A stretch of 50,236 bases of DNA from Thiorhodospira sibirica ATCC 700588. Its GTDB lineage: Bacteria; Pseudomonadota; Gammaproteobacteria; Ectothiorhodospirales; Ectothiorhodospiraceae. Of the stretch, positions 37,316 to 44,430 are shown in pieces. A program made the translations under genes and the position numbers. Below the pieces are notes generated by a model. The model did not search any database. It had not been told where the DNA came from and saw nothing but the letters and a program-made list of their open reading frames with translations. Numbering within the stretch: position 1 is the stretch's first letter; each line of letters starts with the position of its first letter. The stretch covers positions 51,005-101,240 of the forward strand of contig NZ_MU255056.1 of NCBI RefSeq assembly GCF_000227725.2, given 5' to 3'.

Positions 37316-39289
37316 ATGTCTCCATTAAACGGTTCAATGCCTGCCATCAAGCTGTTGGTTGTTACCCGCGAACGGGCAGGTGACCAACGCTATGGTTTGG
37401 GCAAAAGTTTGCAACCCGTTCTGGCCGCGCTACGTGCCGAGGGAGTGTCCTGGCGCTATCTGTCTCAGGCAGATCTGGGGCCGCGCAGTCAGTTAGCGCT
37501 GCGTGGGCTGCAACGCGGGCTTGTCCCTTGGATGGCAAAAATACTGCGCGGTACGCAGACGGACGCGCTGGTGCAGGGGTTGTATGAACGCATCAATATG
37601 GGGCGTCTGGCGGCCAAAGTGGCGCGGCGTGAAGACTATACCCATGTGCATTGCCATGATCCCTTTATTGCCTGGGGATTTTTATGGGCGTCTCGATTGG
37701 CGCGCCGCCGTCCGCCGATACGCGTAGGCATCACCCAGCACGGCTTTGGCAGCTATACCCAGTCCTTTCACGAAGACGGCATTGCCTTGGGGCATCATGT
37801 CATGCGCTGGCTGCGCGCCAGAGAACGCTCGATTCTGGCGCAGCTTGATTGGGTCATCGCCCCTACACAGGCCGCTTTAGTACAGTTGCAGCGTGATTTG
37901 GCCCTGCCCGCACGGCCTGCACATTGGCATTGCATCCCGCACCCGTTGCCGCGCTTGCCAATACTTGAGCGCGCTTTGGCACGCCAGCATTTAGGCTGGG
38001 AGGCGCATGCCTGTGTTCTACTTGCGGTAGGCCGACTGGTGGCGCTCAAGGATTTTGCCACTCTTATTCAGGCCTTGGCGCAGCTGGCCCGGTCGGATGT
38101 GCGGCTGGTAATTTTAGGGGAAGGCGATGCCACACCTCTGCTGGACTTGGCACAAGGTCTGAATCTGAGAGATCGAGTACAGATTAGTGTCACAGACGAA
38201 ATGGCGCATTATTACGCGGCCGCCGATATCTATGTCAGCACCTCCTTGACCGAATCCTTTGGACTGGCCAATCTGGAGGCGATTAGCCAAGGCTTGCCGA
38301 CGGTATGCACTGCCGTGGGTGGGGTTCCCGAAGTGCTTGGTACGGGTGCCTGCCTGATTGCCCCCGGCGATGTCGCTACCTTGGTATACGCACTGGATAC
38401 GCTATTAAGCCAGCCGGTTATCCGCCATCACTATCAACAGCAGGGACAATTACGCACCCGTCAGTGGCCGACGGATGCCCACATCGTGCAGCAATATCTG
38501 GCCCTTTATCGGGGCAGCCCGCCCTCGCCTGCACCGGTTGTACACGCCGCCATTGCCGCTGAACTTGTCGAGGCGCAGATCAACGCCCGCCCGCCTTTTT
38601 GCAGTCCGGCACCGTTGCCATTTATGCCGGGGCTGCGGGTGTTGATCTTTGCCCCTCATGCCGATGATGAAAGCCTGGGGTGTGGTGGCACCATTTGCCT
38701 GATGCTGGCCGCTGGTATGGAGGTCTGCGTGGTCTGGGTCAGTGATGGATCGGCAGGCGACCCTTATGATTACTGCGACGGACAGGTGGTGGCGGTGCGT
38801 CAGCAAGAGGCGCTGTCGGCTGCAGGCATTCTGGGCGTCAAGACATCGGTGTTTCTGGGATTCAAAGACGGTGAATTGCGCTGTGAGCCCGCCTTGCGGC
38901 AGGCGATTTCGCAGCAATTCGAGCAATACCAGCCCGATTGGGTATTTGCGCCGCCGCCTCACGATGCACACCGTGATCATGCGGTGGTCAGTCATCTGGT
39001 ACGCCACTGCTGTACTGTGCATAACCCGGCAATACGGCTGTTTTTTTATGAAATATGGACGCCGCTCACGGCCAATTATCTGGTCGATATCAGCGCCGTC
39101 TATCCGCGCAAACAGGCGGCCATGGCAGCCTATGCCTTACCCTTGCGTTATATGAACTATCTGGAGATGGCTCAGGCGCTGGCGCGCTATCGGGCGATGC
39201 ATCTGGCAGACGGCAAAGGCTTTGCCGAGGCCTTTGCCGAGGTGCGTGGCGTTGAACACGGCCACGTTAGGTATAGCAGCGCGAGTTAA
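37316..39289 (+). CDS. Fusion of a GT4-type glycosyltransferase and a PIG-L/LmbE-type deacetylase
   Basis: 657 residues. Residues about 10-415 form a GT-B glycosyltransferase: VHCHDPF and ITQHGFGSYTQSF in the acceptor half, then LLAVGRLVALKDFATLIQAL and the nucleotide-sugar motif SLTESFGLANLEAISQGLP in the donor half. Residues about 440-650 are a PIG-L zinc deacetylase with APHADDESLGCGG (His448, Asp450, Asp451) and PHDAHRDH. PIG-L enzymes remove acetyl from GlcNAc conjugates, so the chain may attach and then deacetylate an amino sugar, in the manner of MshA/MshB or BshA/BshB thiol synthesis or a cell-surface glycan. Substrate unknown. Stop overlaps the convergent hcp stop. Confidence 0.88.
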   Translation: MSPLNGSMPAIKLLVVTRERAGDQRYGLGKSLQPVLAALRAEGVSWRYLSQADLGPRSQLALRGLQRGLVPWMAKILRGTQTDALVQGLYERINMGRLAAKVARREDYTHVHCHDPFIAWGFLWASRLARRRPPIRVGITQHGFGSYTQSFHEDGIALGHHVMRWLRARERSILAQLDWVIAPTQAALVQLQRDLALPARPAHWHCIPHPLPRLPILERALARQHLGWEAHACVLLAVGRLVALKDFATLIQALAQLARSDVRLVILGEGDATPLLDLAQGLNLRDRVQISVTDEMAHYYAAADIYVSTSLTESFGLANLEAISQGLPTVCTAVGGVPEVLGTGACLIAPGDVATLVYALDTLLSQPVIRHHYQQQGQLRTRQWPTDAHIVQQYLALYRGSPPSPAPVVHAAIAAELVEAQINARPPFCSPAPLPFMPGLRVLIFAPHADDESLGCGGTICLMLAAGMEVCVVWVSDGSAGDPYDYCDGQVVAVRQQEALSAAGILGVKTSVFLGFKDGELRCEPALRQAISQQFEQYQPDWVFAPPPHDAHRDHAVVSHLVRHCCTVHNPAIRLFFYEIWTPLTANYLVDISAVYPRKQAAMAAYALPLRYMNYLEMAQALARYRAMHLADGKGFAEAFAEVRGVEHGHVRYSSAS

Positions 39290-40593
39290 GCCGCCTGGAT
39301 AATGACCTGAACATCATTGGGTGCGTCGCTGCCAATGGCTTGCAGATCATAGCGTTGTTGCAACAGCGCCAGGACATTCGGGGTCACAAAGGCCGGCAGA
39401 CGTGGGCCAATACGGACGCCCTTGACATCCAGCGCCAGCAGGGTCAGCAACACCGCCACCGCTTTTTGCTCAAACCAGCTCAATACCAGCGTCAGCGGTA
39501 AATCATTTACGCCACAATTAAAGGCCTTGGACAAAGCCACCGCCACCTGAATCGCGCCATAGGCATCATTGCATTGGCCCATATCCAGCAGGCGCGGCAA
39601 CCCGGCGACGGTGCCGTAGTCATGATCACGGATGCGGAACTTGCCACAGCCCAGGGTCAGAATCACCGACTCCTCTGGCGTAGCACGGGCAAAATCTGCG
39701 TAATAATTGCGCCCCACTTCAGCGCCATCACAGCCGCCGATCAGGAAGAAATGCTTGATCTGGCCGCTTTGCACCGCCTCAACCACTTTGTCGGCAACGC
39801 CTAAAATCGCCCCATGATGGAAGCCAACCACGGACTCTTTCAAGGGCGTTGGGCTCAATGGGCCGATGGCCTTGGCCTGCGCGATGACCTCGCTGAAATC
39901 ACTGTTGTGAATCACTTTGGAACCGGGCACCGCCGAGGCGCGCATAGTATACAGCCGGTCGCCATAATGGGTCTGCGTTCCCGGAATCAGCACGCAGTTA
40001 GTGGTGGCGATGACTGGGCCGCCAAACTCTTCAAATTCCCGCCGCTGCTTTTGCCAGGCACCGCCATAATGCCCGGCCAGATGCGGATAGGCGCGCAGCT
40101 TGGCGTAGGCGTGTGCAGGCAGCATCTCGCCGTGCGTGTAAACCTTGATGCCGGTCTCTTTGGTCTGCTCCAGCAGATCACGCAAATCCAGCAGATCGTG
40201 CCCGGTGATCAAAATCCCCGGACCTTCCTGAATGCCTTCCTTCACCGTAGCAGGGCTTGGCGTTCCGAACAGTTCGTTATGCCCTTCATCCAGCAATTGC
40301 ATGGTCTTGAGATTCATGCGCCCGCATTCCAGCACCATCTCCAGCAGAGATTCCATGTCAAAGTTGACATTGGTCATGGTGGCAAACAGCGCCTCTTCAA
40401 TAAAGGCCTCCACCTGCGGGTCAGTCTTGCCAAGACGGCGCGCATGGTGCTTATACGCCGCCATCCCTTTTAAACCGTAGAGCAGAATTTTCTGCAAAGA
40501 CTCCACATCCGCATCTTTGCCGCACACGCCGCGGTCGGTACAGGCAATCCCGCCTTTGGTCTGTTCGCATTGATCGCAATACATCTGGCTCAT
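39286..40593 (-). CDS. hcp: Hybrid cluster protein (Hcp), short class III form
   Basis: 435 residues. Hcp binds a cubane [4Fe-4S] cluster and a hybrid [4Fe-2S-2O] cluster and acts on nitric oxide or hydroxylamine. The N-terminal cysteine set is C6-x2-C9-x8-C18-x5-C24. Hybrid-cluster ligands appear in GHDLLDLRDLLEQT, YTHGEMLPAHAY, TTNCVLIPG, ILTLGCGKFR, MGQCNDAYGA and SWFEQKAVAVLL. Compared with the ~550-residue bacterial Hcp it lacks a block of about 110 residues after the first domain, which defines class III, best known from thermophiles and anaerobes. Usual start MSQMYCDQC. An 8-bp-arm palindrome lies 50-75 bp upstream. No hcr reductase is adjacent. Confidence 0.94.
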   Translation of the reverse strand: MSQMYCDQCEQTKGGIACTDRGVCGKDADVESLQKILLYGLKGMAAYKHHARRLGKTDPQVEAFIEEALFATMTNVNFDMESLLEMVLECGRMNLKTMQLLDEGHNELFGTPSPATVKEGIQEGPGILITGHDLLDLRDLLEQTKETGIKVYTHGEMLPAHAYAKLRAYPHLAGHYGGAWQKQRREFEEFGGPVIATTNCVLIPGTQTHYGDRLYTMRASAVPGSKVIHNSDFSEVIAQAKAIGPLSPTPLKESVVGFHHGAILGVADKVVEAVQSGQIKHFFLIGGCDGAEVGRNYYADFARATPEESVILTLGCGKFRIRDHDYGTVAGLPRLLDMGQCNDAYGAIQVAVALSKAFNCGVNDLPLTLVLSWFEQKAVAVLLTLLALDVKGVRIGPRLPAFVTPNVLALLQQRYDLQAIGSDAPNDVQVIIQAA

Positions 40594-40642
40594 GTCGCTG
40601 CCTCTTTGAAGTCGGTGGCTGGTCTAAACGCGTTGAAAAGAT

Positions 40643-40667
40643 AAACAGGACAAACTTTATCCTGTTT
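40643..40667. promoter_or_regulatory. Palindromic operator candidate upstream of hcp
   Basis: AAACAGGA (40643-40650), nine-base spacer, TCCTGTTT (40660-40667): perfect 8-bp arms. Being 50-75 bp before hcp, it could bind a dimeric nitrosative-stress regulator. It does not match the FNR/DNR core (TTGAT-N4-ATCAA). Confidence 0.45.
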
Positions 40668-40806
40668 TGATGCAAAAAACAAGTACAATCTTTGCAAACC
40701 TTCCTACGCGCCTGCTTTAAAGCCTGTAGTCCACCCAGACGGCAGCGGCTTTAACAGGCTTGCAAGACCTCAAATGCACACATCTGTGAACTCGACGATT
40801 ACATAA

Positions 40807-40832
40807 CCACCCGCGCCGGGTGGCGGCTTTTT
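40807..40832 (+). terminator. Hairpin, possible terminator
   Basis: CCACCCG-CGC-CGGGTGG followed by CGGCTTTTTCC. No plus-strand gene precedes it; it lies in the 360-bp gap between hcp and the second riboswitch promoter, which otherwise holds no gene that I can see. Confidence 0.4.
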
Positions 40833-40958
40833 CCAGCAATGGCACACAAGCCGCCGATGAGTTTGAGCTTGACCTTTTTACAGAAACACAATCTCAGTGC
40901 TTTACTGTCATTGTTGTAATCTCACTGAAATCAGACATGGATTACGGTAAATTTCGGG

Positions 40959-40987
40959 TTGAATGACCGCGATCCATAGCGTATTAT
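40959..40987 (+). promoter_or_regulatory. Predicted sigma-70 promoter of the second B12 riboswitch
   Basis: TTGAAT, 17-bp spacer, TATTAT. Transcription would begin near 40994, just before the aptamer. Confidence 0.65.
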
Positions 40988-41007
40988 CCGCCCCTGACGG
41001 TTCCCCT

Positions 41008-41190
41008 TCGTGGGATCAAAAGGGAACACGGTGTGTTGGTGTTGTAAAAAGCCAGCACGCAAACCGTGGCTGCCCCCGCAACTGTAAGCGATGAGCCGGT
41101 ACTCACGATATGCCACTGGTCGATGTGACTGACTGGGAAGGCGGAGTACACAGGCGATGACACGCAAGCCAGGAGACCTGCCGTCAACTG
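41008..41190 (+). ncRNA. Second cobalamin riboswitch
   Basis: The canonical blocks occur in order: AAAAGGGAACACGGTG, CCGTGGCTGCCCCCGC then AACTGTAAGCG, GCCACTG near 41111, TGGGAAGGC near 41134 and the consensus B12 box GCAAGCCAGGAGACCTGCC (41164-41182). It is closer to consensus than the copy at 16684-16865. It has its own promoter. Downstream only a truncated signal-peptide-like ORF is left before an IS5 remnant, so the riboswitch seems to have lost its gene. Confidence 0.94.
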
Positions 41191-41420
41191 CGTCACCTAC
41201 CTTTGAACGGGGTGTTTCAGGGGTGCGGGCTACCGTTTGGGTGACGCCTTGTGCGTTGCTATGCGTGGAGTCCGTTGGGGTGTTTTTTATCTCCTTCCTT
41301 TGATGCCTTGAAGCGTGATCCTGCGGGCGTTTTGCCTGTACGGTGTGCTTTTGGGTATTTGTCTTGCGCCTAGCAGACGCTGTTTTCATTTGTCTTTACA
41401 AGTGCCAACGGAGTCTGTCT
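41191..41420 (+). other. Leader between the riboswitch and the truncated ORF
   Basis: 230 bp without a gene. It contains a T-rich stretch (GTTTTTTATC, near 41281) that could be part of an expression platform, though I see no strong hairpin before it. Confidence 0.35.
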
Positions 41421-41519
41421 ATGTTTTCTGGTTTTGCCCCGCTGTGTGTTTATAACGCCTTCAGCTGTGTACGGCTGCTTGCCCAGTGCCCGTCGAATCA
41501 AGGAGTCATTCAGCCATGA
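41421..41519 (+). pseudogene. 5' stub of a B12-regulated exported protein, probably a TonB-dependent receptor
   Basis: 32 codons from ATG 41421, seven bases after GGAG and the first well-initiated ORF after the riboswitch. The product (MFSGFAPLCVYNAFSC then VRLLAQ) looks like a signal peptide. The frame ends at a TGA overlapping the start of an IS5 transposase fragment, and no receptor body follows. B12 riboswitches commonly control btuB, so this may be a btuB start cut off by the IS; identity is inferred from context. Confidence 0.45.
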
Positions 41520-41927
41520 CCCAACGGCTCTATGCCCTCAGTGATGCGCAATGGGCGCGTATTCAAGACGTTGTTGCCTGGTCGCCCCGGTCATGTGGGC
41601 GTTACCGCCCGTGATAACCGCTTATTTGTTGAGGCGGTGATTTATCGGTATCGCGCCGGTATCCCGTGGCGCAATCTGCCTCAGTGCTTTGGCGATTCTC
41701 GCGCTGTGCGTATCCGTTTTGCACGTTGGGAGCGCAACGGTGTTTGGCAGCGGGTATTTGGGCGTCTGGCCACCGATGGCAATCCTGAGTGGGCCATGAT
41801 TGAGAGCGCCATCATGCGCGAACTGCTACACAGCGCGGCTACTCCAAAGCAAAAGACAACCAAGCCCTCAGCCACTGCAAAGAGGCCTGAGCGTCCAGAT
41901 TCATATCCCTATGCATGCTTTGAATAA
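41516..41927 (+). pseudogene. IS5-family transposase remnant, frameshifted and 3'-truncated
   Basis: The start MTQRLYALSDAQWARIQDV is typical of IS5-type transposase. Near 41578 the frame is lost, and the family sequence continues in another frame as LPGRPGHVGVTARDNRLFV, IYRYRAGIPWRNLP and NPEWAMIESAIM. Only the N-terminal ~120 residues exist; after LHSAA the sequence no longer matches. The DDE catalytic part is missing, so it is inactive. No inverted repeats could be placed. It belongs to a different IS5 subgroup from the intact copy at 6702-7544. Confidence 0.85.
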
Positions 41928-42065
41928 TCCGAACGGTTTTATGTGAACGGCGGGCAGACATCTGTTTGAGGCGGTACTAATCTCACTGACTGGCTGTTTG
42001 ATCTAGAGGCCGACGTTGTTGCCTGGTTAAGCACTTTTCGCCAATCTTGGCACAGAAAAAATATA

Positions 42066-42078
42066 GTTATACTATAAC
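42066..42078. promoter_or_regulatory. Zur-like operator before the His-rich outer-membrane protein
   Basis: GTTATACTATAAC is a perfect 13-bp odd-centred palindrome and matches the core of the proteobacterial Zur site (TGTTATA-N-TATAACA); the right flank A also fits. A TATACT -10 lies at 42087-42092, so bound Zur would block the promoter. Zinc starvation would then induce the downstream gene. Confidence 0.55.
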
Positions 42079-42104
42079 ATAACCTTTATACTGCCTTTGG
42101 CGGC

Positions 42105-42170
42105 TGCGAGGCGTAGCCGCTATCCCTCCCCGCGCCTTGCGGCCGGGGTTTCTCGCGGAGGAACTGATGA
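42105..42170 (+). repeat. Third copy of the palindromic leader element
   Basis: Stem GGCGGCT...AGCCGC, then TATCCCT, a second stem CCCCGCGCC-TTGC-GGCCGGGG, then TTTCTCGCG, GGAGG and AACTGATGA. It resembles 33461-33527 and 33683-33744. Here it delivers a strong ribosome site to a 16-codon ORF. Confidence 0.6.
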
Positions 42171-42217
42171 CCTGGATACACCTGCAAACCCTAATCGTGA
42201 GGATCAATCGAATATGA
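42167..42217 (+). CDS. 16-residue leader ORF coupled to the outer-membrane protein gene
   Basis: ATG 42167 follows GGAGG (spacing five to six) and encodes MTWIHLQTLIVRINRI. Its TGA (42215-42217) overlaps the ATG of the next gene as ATGA. This is the pattern of a translationally coupled leader peptide. Whether it is translated is not shown. Confidence 0.45.
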   Translation: MTWIHLQTLIVRINRI

Positions 42218-43539
42218 CCAACACGCCACACGGCAAACTGCGACCATCTAGGCTTGCCATCATCACCGCTTTGGCATTTTGCGTAGGCGCTCCCAAAGCC
42301 TTTGCCGACTCACCCTTAGACGTGCAGCTCTCCATCATTTTAGAAGGCATTTACCACGAACGTTTAAGCAAAGGAAATACCGAACCCGCCGGATTTGGCC
42401 ATGACCACCATCACGACCACGGTCACCACCATGACCACGATCACGGCCTTGATAGCGGATTCAATCTGGGGCATTCCGAGCTTGCCTTTGAGGCACGCCT
42501 GGGAGATTTGCTAGACGGCGCGGTCATGCTTGGTTTTGATGCCAACCATATCGAGGTTGAGGAAGCCTATATACGCACCTTGAGCCTGCCGGCAGGTTTC
42601 CAGCTCAAGGGTGGTAAATTTCTTTCTGATATTGGATATGTCAACAGCCACCACGGACATGATTGGCATTTTGTGCAGCGTCCTTTGGTCAATGAGTATC
42701 TATTTGGCCATCACGGCCTGCTCGATACGGGTTTGCAGGCGAGCTATGTACCGGCTACAGCATGGTATACGCAGCTGGGTATTGAGGTCTTCCAAGGACA
42801 AGAAGATGAGGGGATCGCACGCCTGGACGATGGCTTACCCATCAATCTCAAGGATGGGCCTCGTCTATTTACTGCCTTTGCCAAGCTAGGGCCTGACTTG
42901 GGCGACTATCACGCATTGCAAACCGGTGTCTCGGCCGGGTATGTGCGTGACTATGGACGCATTGAGGATCATGGCAACCACGCACACGCCGTAACCGGCA
43001 ATGCCTTTTTTACCGGTGTAGATGCAGTTTATCGCTATTATGCCGGACGGGGTTATGGGCATGGCGACTGGCGTATTGCTGGTGAGTATTTTTTGGTTGA
43101 ACGCAATGTAGACGAGCATCTAGAGCGTATACATGGAGGACATCAATATTGGGTTAAACGTGATCGATACACAGAACAGCAGGATGGTATGTATTTGGAA
43201 ACGGTGTATGGATTCAGGCCACGTTGGGAATTGGGGCTGCGCGCTGAGGCGCTTGGTCTGAAAAATCGTGTACTGGACTTTCATCCAACCGCCATACAAG
43301 CGTTTGATACCTCTTATCGTTATGCCGCGCAATTAACGTTTCGCCCCGCCGAACCCGTGTTTATTCGTGCGCAATTAAGCTATGACGACTTTGCTTTTGA
43401 CGATCATCACCATGATCACGACCATGGCCATGCGCATGAGCATCATGAGGGTCGCAATCTAAGCTTCTTGCTACAACTCAATGTGGCCTTGGGTGCGTGC
43501 GGGGCTCGCCGCAGCACTCGCCTCGCCAACACCCCTTGA
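42214..43539 (+). CDS. His-rich outer-membrane beta-barrel protein, probably zinc-related
   Basis: 441 residues. A signal peptide (about 1-31, cleavage near AFADS) is followed by a mature protein with a first His/Asp cluster (GHDHHHDHGHHHDHDHG, about 67-83), a segment typical of barrel porins (ELAFEARLGDLLDGAVMLGF, FQLKGGKFLSDIGYVN) and a second His cluster near the C-terminus. Alternating beta strands and no plug domain suggest a porin-like barrel rather than a TonB receptor. The Zur-like box upstream and the His clusters suggest zinc capture or uptake across the outer membrane. The C-terminus lacks the usual final aromatic residue: after NVALGA there is a foreign-looking tail. GAGG lies ten bases before the ATG. 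Confidence 0.8.
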   Translation: MTNTPHGKLRPSRLAIITALAFCVGAPKAFADSPLDVQLSIILEGIYHERLSKGNTEPAGFGHDHHHDHGHHHDHDHGLDSGFNLGHSELAFEARLGDLLDGAVMLGFDANHIEVEEAYIRTLSLPAGFQLKGGKFLSDIGYVNSHHGHDWHFVQRPLVNEYLFGHHGLLDTGLQASYVPATAWYTQLGIEVFQGQEDEGIARLDDGLPINLKDGPRLFTAFAKLGPDLGDYHALQTGVSAGYVRDYGRIEDHGNHAHAVTGNAFFTGVDAVYRYYAGRGYGHGDWRIAGEYFLVERNVDEHLERIHGGHQYWVKRDRYTEQQDGMYLETVYGFRPRWELGLRAEALGLKNRVLDFHPTAIQAFDTSYRYAAQLTFRPAEPVFIRAQLSYDDFAFDDHHHDHDHGHAHEHHEGRNLSFLLQLNVALGACGARRSTRLANTP

Positions 43540-43722
43540 AAAAAAGTCCAGACCCAACGCGACCCCCAGCATTGGACCTTCAGAAAAGCCTCCCGCAGTC
43601 TGGCTTCCTGGTTTAAACGCGCTCTGCGCCATCTGAAGCGCTGCCTTTAAAACAACATCCCGTTACCTGATTTTTATGCCCGCAAATAACTGATAGGTGG
43701 TAAGCGTAGATAAGCATCCTCG
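43540..43722 (+). other. Gap between outer-membrane protein gene and phage-like region
   Basis: 183 bp. A short frame gives SLASWFKRALRHLKRCL and a stop, not recognised. No terminator hairpin with a T-run and no RNA gene seen. Confidence 0.3.
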
Positions 43723-43751
43723 TTGACAGCGCAGGGGAAAACCGCTACTTT
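43723..43751 (+). promoter_or_regulatory. Predicted promoter of the immunity-like region
   Basis: A perfect -35 TTGACA, 17-bp spacer, and TACTTT as -10. It would drive transcription into the tandem hairpins and the antirepressor region. Confidence 0.55.
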
Positions 43752-43811
43752 GCGCCATAGGAGCAAAAAACAGTTCTTGATTTTTTCTTCATTGTTTATC
43801 AGAATTCTCCA

Positions 43812-43850
43812 TTGTAGATAGGTTATCTACAAACGCGAAGGTTTCGCGTT
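43812..43850. repeat. Two back-to-back perfect palindromes with identical GGT loops
   Basis: TTGTAGATA-GGT-TATCTACAA (43812-43832) and AACGCGAA-GGT-TTCGCGTT (43832-43850) share one base. Different stems with the same loop suggest structure is conserved rather than sequence. Role unknown: operators or RNA hairpins. Confidence 0.7.
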
Positions 43851-44039
43851 CTATGGTCGGGGTCGAAGTCGAATCGCAAAGTTGTTCTCTGTTCAGGATG
43901 AACGCCGAGGCCACTTTTATGGCGCAAGCTGGGTTTCGACGGCTGAAACCGCCCATGTTGCCGGTGTTGACCGGCCATTCGGTTGGGACTGCTCAACCAG
44001 GACTCCAGTTGCTCGCCCGCAAGGGTGTTATCAACGGAG

Positions 44040-44148
44040 AGCGAAGTGCCTAAAAATCGCATAAGCAACTTTGTTTAGGTTTTTAGGAGCAGCGTCAGAA
44101 CTCCTTCATACTCGGAATATCCCCACGCCCGTCAGTCGTGGTTTTTTT
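44040..44148 (+). ncRNA. Candidate c4-type antisense RNA ending in a terminator
   Basis: Upstream of the antirepressor gene lies a short structured stretch (GGAG...CTCC stem) ending in CCACG-N9-CGTGG followed by seven T (44123-44148), a good intrinsic terminator. P1/P7/P4-type prophages carry a c4 antisense RNA in this position that silences ant translation. I rely on position, terminator and phage context; the exact 5' end and pairing are not established. Confidence 0.4.
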
Positions 44149-44430
44149 GTGCGCGCACCTGCCCAAAGTGTGCCTTTATTCCTGCCTGATGGCTGGGATG
44201 TTGCCGAATACAAAACCCGCAAGGGAAATCAGGCAAGCCGAAGTATGACGGTTCTGAACATCCCGGCCGCCCTCAGCCGAGTGCGGTCAACCTCATTGAG
44301 AGGCAAACATCATGACGGCACATTCCCTACCTCTTGTTCACATTGCTGGTACACCCGTTCAGCCCATCCTGTATCAGGCGCAACCGGTCTTAACCCTGGC
44401 CATGATGGATCAGATCCATCAGCGTCCTAA
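44071..44430 (+). CDS. Ash/Icd-like overlapping ORF of a phage immunity region, doubtful
   Basis: A 119-codon frame from TTG 44071 runs through the terminator hairpin and overlaps the antirepressor start. Its TRNIPTPVSRGFFVRAP stretch is the translation of the hairpin region and resembles predicted Ash-family proteins of P4-like prophages, which may themselves be read from c4-type RNA loci. No ribosome site of note. It may not be a protein gene. Confidence 0.3.
   Translation: MFRFLGAASELLHTRNIPTPVSRGFFVRAPAQSVPLFLPDGWDVAEYKTRKGNQASRSMTVLNIPAALSRVRSTSLRGKHHDGTFPTSCSHCWYTRSAHPVSGATGLNPGHDGSDPSAS

Noticed and set aside
43823-44068. 81-codon minus-strand frame in the phage-like leader
   Set aside because: No ribosome site or family match, and it runs across the palindromes; more likely non-coding.
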